DNA from: Cytophagaceae bacterium
Lineage (GTDB): Bacteria; Bacteroidota; Bacteroidia; Flavobacteriales; Flavobacteriaceae
Reading direction: 5' to 3'
Assembly (NCBI GenBank): GCA_002712765.1
Contig: PAUP01000081.1
Location: forward strand, 1 to 36,274
DNA: 36,274 nt
The notes under the pieces were generated by a model. The model saw only the letters and a program-made list of their open reading frames with translations. It did not search any database and had not been told where the DNA came from. The position numbers were made by a program, and so were the translations under genes. The first letter of the stretch is position 1. The number at the start of each line of letters is the position of its first letter. Positions 32,390-36,274 of the stretch are shown here, one piece after another.

Positions 32390-35300
32390 ATGAAATTTAA
32401 GTTATTTGGAATCGCAGACAAGCATAAATACATACTTTGGGGAGGCTTGACTATGCTAATGGGGATAGTGGCAGGAGTCTTTAAAATTAATGACTTTATC
32501 GCAAGTCCTCAACATGGGCATTGGGATCACTTTGAAGCGGTATCTCACGTGATTAGGCAAAGCAGCACGACAACCCTTGCCGCCTATTACCTGTTTTTTC
32601 TAGTCAATTTGGTATGGGCCTATACGTCATTGGCCATTATAGATAGTGGGGTAAGAGAACTCACCAAAACCATATATCCATCAAAGAAAAAAGGACTTCG
32701 TACAAAGGGTTATATCAATCCTAAACCTAAACGGAAAGAGGTCGTTTTTATTTATAGAATTTTTGCCGTGTCTGCTTTTGTTTTGAATCTCATTGAGGCT
32801 TTGCAGTACGTGGTTTTTAATAATGTAGGTCTTCCGTATATAGTGGTAGGTAAAAAACTGATGTATAGTATTTGTTTGTTATTTTTTCTGGGATATGTCT
32901 TCGAAAAATTTTTCCACAAACAATACAGAACCATTGCCCGATTTATTGGCACCTCCTTTTTTAGTTTACTATTTATTGGTTTAGTATACGTTTTACTAAC
33001 CTTAATGGCTCAAGGCGGAACCTTAGTGGTAGATATGGTCAACAGCGGCGGGAATTTATTTTTACTCTTTTTTCTCTTGATCTTTTTTGCCATAATTCTG
33101 GCACATTATCCTACCTACTTTGAGATATGGTGGTTTGGTAATAATAAGATCATGAGGTTAAGAAAAGCCCGATTTTTTCCGCTTAAGCGAAAACCAGAAC
33201 AGTATAAAACTTGGGATGATATCTGTAACATGGGTTTTGATCAGATCCAATCCGGAACTAAATCGATAAATACAAAAGATGTAATTACAGAGCCAAAAGG
33301 TCTTGGAGTGATCTATTATGACACCAGCCATGCCACTGCTGAAGCTAAGAAAAAATACGACAACGAAGATATCAAGCGTTGGCGTCGTAGTTTGGGAATA
33401 TTGATTTATGTGGCGTTTTTCAATATTTTTTTAGGCGTTTTTTCGGGTTATTTTGAATTTGATTTGGATGTGGTAGGGATTACCCTTGTTATATTAGCAA
33501 TTGCGTTGTATCGCTATCACTGGGAAGGAGAGCGCTATAATCGCTGGCGGGAAACGCTCAAAACGGCCGCTTCAAACAGCCATAGCGTTAATGAGGCTTC
33601 ACCAATTGGGCTTACCCTTAAGGAAATTTATCACTACACCCGACGATTTCCATTGTTTTTACTTATCAGCTTTTTGTCTAGTGTGACTACGACTATTCTA
33701 GGTTGGACCGTGGGTTGGAGCATCGCTACCCTGATCGCCATATTTGTAACCCTGATCTTACATACGTATCTCTATATCTATTTTAAAATATGCCGTACTT
33801 TTTTAAAGTATGTGTTTTTTAGTGAGCGCTTATACAATCGCAACCCTAAGATGTTTGACGTGCGCTACGTTTATCTATTTCATAAATACAGCGCTATTGT
33901 ACCTAATGCTGGTCGTACTATTTTATTTTGTTTTGGAAGTTTAAGTAATAATATTGTCTTTATCATCAGTATGAGTGTTAGTGGGCTGCTGTCTTTATTG
34001 TTATTGGTATTGTCCAATGCTTTTTTTGACGTGGCTGCTGCGATCAATCCCATCAACATTATTGTGCTGTATATCATTGCTCTATATGGGATTTTCTTTG
34101 TGCTTTTTAAGATCGTCTTATATTACAATCGCAATGCGACGGGTCTGCGCAGTAATTATTTTAAACGCTTTGGTATACCTATTGCCAGTGTTATCTTAAT
34201 AGGATGGATGGCAGTTGCGACAACCTTTAACAGTGATTTACACGAGCTAAGCCTACTTCCGGTCACCGCCGAAAAGGACATTGCTGCCAAAGATTTTTTA
34301 CAAAAACTACAACAATCTGATAAGGCCACAACGGGTCGCAATTACTTTTATATAGGATCTTATGGGGGAGGGCTCAAGGCCAATCTCTGGAATACCTTAC
34401 TTTTTTTTGAGCTTGACTCGCTTTCGCGAAAGCGTTTCTTTCATAAAACCGTGGCCATGTCTGGGGTTTCTGGTGGTGCCGTAGGGATTGGCAACTATGC
34501 GGCTTCTCGTTTTAATGCAAAAGAAGATGCCTTGTTGATGCGTCAACACATAGAAGATGTAGCCATGTCTAATGTACTGTCTTATGAATTGACGTTTTTA
34601 TTAGGATGGGATTTTATTAGAGAGCTAATCCCGGTGAATAAATTTAACGGCACCGATAGGAGCTATTATTCGATGCGCAATCATGCTCGGCTTACAGGTT
34701 TTGACGACGATCAGTTTAATACGATGACCTATAGAGGGTACTGGCAACAAATGTATGCAGCTTCTTCGGCGAGTTTTCCAATTTTGCTAACCAATACCAC
34801 CTCGACCCAAGGCAAGCAAGGAGTAGCCAGTTCTTTAAAATTACCCGATTCAATTTTTTCTGGAGCAGACAATATTCTCGACTTTCAAGGACGCAATAAG
34901 GACAAATCTCTTAGTTATTATGGCGCCATATCAACCACCAATCGTTTTCCGTTATTTAGCCCTACTGCCGAAATACCTTCTAAAGGGCATTACCTAGATG
35001 GAGGATACTTTGATAATTCGGGTTTATTAAGTGCACTTGAGCTTCACGAATATCTCGCTTATCTGGCCGAAAATGATCCCGAAATTGAAAGTTTAAATCC
35101 TGTTTTTATCAATATCATTAATTCCAAAAGCTATTATATCTCACGTAAAATAAAGGAGTGGAAGATACAAAGAGCCCCCGGTGACCCAGGTGTGGGAGAG
35201 CTTTCTGCCATTGTAGAGACCATAGCGTCTATAGACAAATTCCCAAGATATGTATCGGCCAAAATTAAAAATCGCAAGTTTATTCTTGAAGATATTTTTA

Positions 35301-35677
35301 TGCCGCATAAAATTCACTACGCAGATATTACGGGTCAGTTTAAGGGTGCCGTTGCAGACCCTTTAGACTTGATCACTAAAATTGAGGCCCATAACGACAG
35401 TATCGATATGGCCTTAGAAGCATATTCCAAATACGACAAAGACAAGTGGGGAGTCGTAGAGCCACCTCTGGCTAGGCTGCTAAGCTTACCTGCCGTTAGG
35501 TATCAAGAAGCCATGGTCAAGTATCATCCTGATGTGCGAAATGCGTTAGAACGTATTTTGGGTTATTTAAAAGAAGAGAAAGAAATGAAAATTGAAGATC
35601 AGCAACGATTAAAAGATAGTCTTAGACGGCCTGTATCATTAAATTTAAAAAAACAAGGCTTTACCCAATTACAATAA
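32390..35677 (+). CDS. Polytopic membrane protein with C-terminal patatin-like phospholipase domain
   Basis: The 1095-residue protein has about 12-14 hydrophobic helices in residues 14-611 and a soluble patatin domain in about 650-1000. The lipase parts are complete: oxyanion loop GSYGGGLKA (656-664), nucleophile elbow GVSGG (692-696, Ser694) and the catalytic Asp in YLDGGYFDNSG (D870). It is therefore likely to be an active phospholipase or lysophospholipase attached to the inner membrane; which side it faces is not clear. The membrane part is of unknown family. An exact copy of the 14-bp palindrome (34420-34433) is read as LSRKR. The gene ends seven bases before the convergent xerD stop. 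Confidence 0.88.
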   Translation: MKFKLFGIADKHKYILWGGLTMLMGIVAGVFKINDFIASPQHGHWDHFEAVSHVIRQSSTTTLAAYYLFFLVNLVWAYTSLAIIDSGVRELTKTIYPSKKKGLRTKGYINPKPKRKEVVFIYRIFAVSAFVLNLIEALQYVVFNNVGLPYIVVGKKLMYSICLLFFLGYVFEKFFHKQYRTIARFIGTSFFSLLFIGLVYVLLTLMAQGGTLVVDMVNSGGNLFLLFFLLIFFAIILAHYPTYFEIWWFGNNKIMRLRKARFFPLKRKPEQYKTWDDICNMGFDQIQSGTKSINTKDVITEPKGLGVIYYDTSHATAEAKKKYDNEDIKRWRRSLGILIYVAFFNIFLGVFSGYFEFDLDVVGITLVILAIALYRYHWEGERYNRWRETLKTAASNSHSVNEASPIGLTLKEIYHYTRRFPLFLLISFLSSVTTTILGWTVGWSIATLIAIFVTLILHTYLYIYFKICRTFLKYVFFSERLYNRNPKMFDVRYVYLFHKYSAIVPNAGRTILFCFGSLSNNIVFIISMSVSGLLSLLLLVLSNAFFDVAAAINPINIIVLYIIALYGIFFVLFKIVLYYNRNATGLRSNYFKRFGIPIASVILIGWMAVATTFNSDLHELSLLPVTAEKDIAAKDFLQKLQQSDKATTGRNYFYIGSYGGGLKANLWNTLLFFELDSLSRKRFFHKTVAMSGVSGGAVGIGNYAASRFNAKEDALLMRQHIEDVAMSNVLSYELTFLLGWDFIRELIPVNKFNGTDRSYYSMRNHARLTGFDDDQFNTMTYRGYWQQMYAASSASFPILLTNTTSTQGKQGVASSLKLPDSIFSGADNILDFQGRNKDKSLSYYGAISTTNRFPLFSPTAEIPSKGHYLDGGYFDNSGLLSALELHEYLAYLAENDPEIESLNPVFINIINSKSYYISRKIKEWKIQRAPGDPGVGELSAIVETIASIDKFPRYVSAKIKNRKFILEDIFMPHKIHYADITGQFKGAVADPLDLITKIEAHNDSIDMALEAYSKYDKDKWGVVEPPLARLLSLPAVRYQEAMVKYHPDVRNALERILGYLKEEKEMKIEDQQRLKDSLRRPVSLNLKKQGFTQLQ

Positions 35678-35684
35678 GAACCAA

Positions 35685-36274
35685 CTAATTAGTTTTTGAC
35701 GCTCTAGGGTGGTATTGCGCCAACACATCGGCCAGATGTGTGCGGTCCAAGTGCATATAAATTTCGGTGGTAGTGATGCTCTCATGACCTAGCATTTGCT
35801 GTATCGAACGCAGATCGGCGCCATTTTGGAGTAGGTGAGTGGCAAAACTATGTCTAAAGGTATGAGGGCTTATTGTTTTTTTAATGCCAGCCTTGATCGC
35901 CAATTGTTTGATAATAGTAAATATCATAGCGCGCGTCAACTTTTTTCCACGCCTATTTAAAAACAAAACATTGCTGTGTTGGGTGTCAATCATGCCATGG
36001 GATCTAATGTTATCTCGATAGAGGGAGATTAACTTTTGCGTGCGTTTGTCAATAGGAACAAAGCGCTGTTTATCTCCTTTGCCCGTAACACTTATAAACC
36101 CTTCCTTAAAATAAAGGTCAGACAGTTGTAAGTTTGTGAGTTCTGACACACGCAAACCGCAAGCATAAAGTGTCTCTAAGATTGCACGATTGCGTTCGCC
36201 TTGGGGTGTGCTCAGATCTATGGCCGCAATGAGAAGATCGATTTCTTCTAAAGAGAGCGTGTCTGGTAATTTTC
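35685..36274 (-). CDS. xerD: Tyrosine recombinase XerD, C-terminal part (cut by window edge)
   Basis: 195 residues are visible; about 100 N-terminal residues lie beyond the window. The catalytic set is complete: Arg in CGLRVSEL, Lys in TGKGDKQRF, HTFRHSFATHLL (H and R), LGHESI (H) and the nucleophile Tyr in TEIYMH. The visible start has LPDTLSLEEID, typical of the hinge in XerD. With XerC it resolves chromosome dimers at dif. An internal TTG start at 36155 is not real, since the frame is open and conserved up to the edge. Nothing suggests an integron or phage integrase. Confidence 0.92.
   Translation of the reverse strand, partial: KLPDTLSLEEIDLLIAAIDLSTPQGERNRAILETLYACGLRVSELTNLQLSDLYFKEGFISVTGKGDKQRFVPIDKRTQKLISLYRDNIRSHGMIDTQHSNVLFLNRRGKKLTRAMIFTIIKQLAIKAGIKKTISPHTFRHSFATHLLQNGADLRSIQQMLGHESITTTEIYMHLDRTHLADVLAQYHPRASKTN

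Noticed and set aside
35685-36274. Tyrosine recombinase as sign of an integrative element or integron
   Set aside because: The sequence is of housekeeping XerD type, and there are no attachment repeats, cassettes or phage genes nearby.

Overview
The window looks like a chromosomal segment of a marine member of the Flavobacteriaceae (Bacteroidota). The supporting signs are: promoters of the TTG-N17-21-TAnnTTTG type instead of sigma-70 boxes; many Bacteroidota families (DUF2911, OmpP1/FadL-type porin, CarboxypepD_reg plus TonB-plug domains, short MenE, ProS type 3); a tightly packed moderately AT-rich sequence; and a dispersed 14-bp palindrome GCTTTCGCGAAAGC, found six times exactly. There is no phage, transposon, CRISPR array, rRNA operon or plasmid signature. 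The genus cannot be fixed from the sequence alone.

Layout. Positions 1-2095 (minus) hold an M20-type amidohydrolase, a VOC protein and a possibly interrupted membrane ORF running off the left edge. Positions 2229-4783 (minus) are a three-gene photolyase operon (SRPBCC, SDR, photolyase) with an inverted repeat over its promoter. Positions 4870-6542 hold a divergent aquaporin / DUF2911 pair. Positions 6625-14120 are a long minus-strand run: lipoprotein, MscS channel, PIG-L deacetylase, a 35-residue membrane protein, an SSS sodium symporter, a Gfo/Idh/MocA oxidoreductase and a PH-like membrane protein. The middle genes are separated by a single base. Positions 14121-14693 have no protein gene but contain a strongly structured candidate RNA followed by a terminator. 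Positions 14694-17197 (minus) are a translation block: rplS, rpsT, tRNA-Glu and proS, with clear promoters and terminators.

From 17301 the coding direction is mostly plus: a repeat-rich lipoprotein, an OmpP1/FadL-like porin and an NADPH-dependent FMN reductase converging on a GH13 alpha-amylase lipoprotein. Next comes a menaquinone block (menA, a UPF0173 hydrolase, menC, a CPBP protease, menE). From 27518 to 35677 lies a cell-envelope group: a vWA-like secreted protein, a lysine-tailed secreted protein, an M24 peptidase, a protein fusing vWA, carboxypeptidase-regulatory, TonB-plug, TPR and DUF2135-like regions, and a roughly 12-TM patatin-like phospholipase. The window ends inside xerD (minus).

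The main points for a second look are the dispersed palindrome, the structured RNA at 14199-14460, the plug-without-barrel vWA protein with its patatin neighbour, and the overlooked 35-residue protein between the PIG-L and symporter genes.
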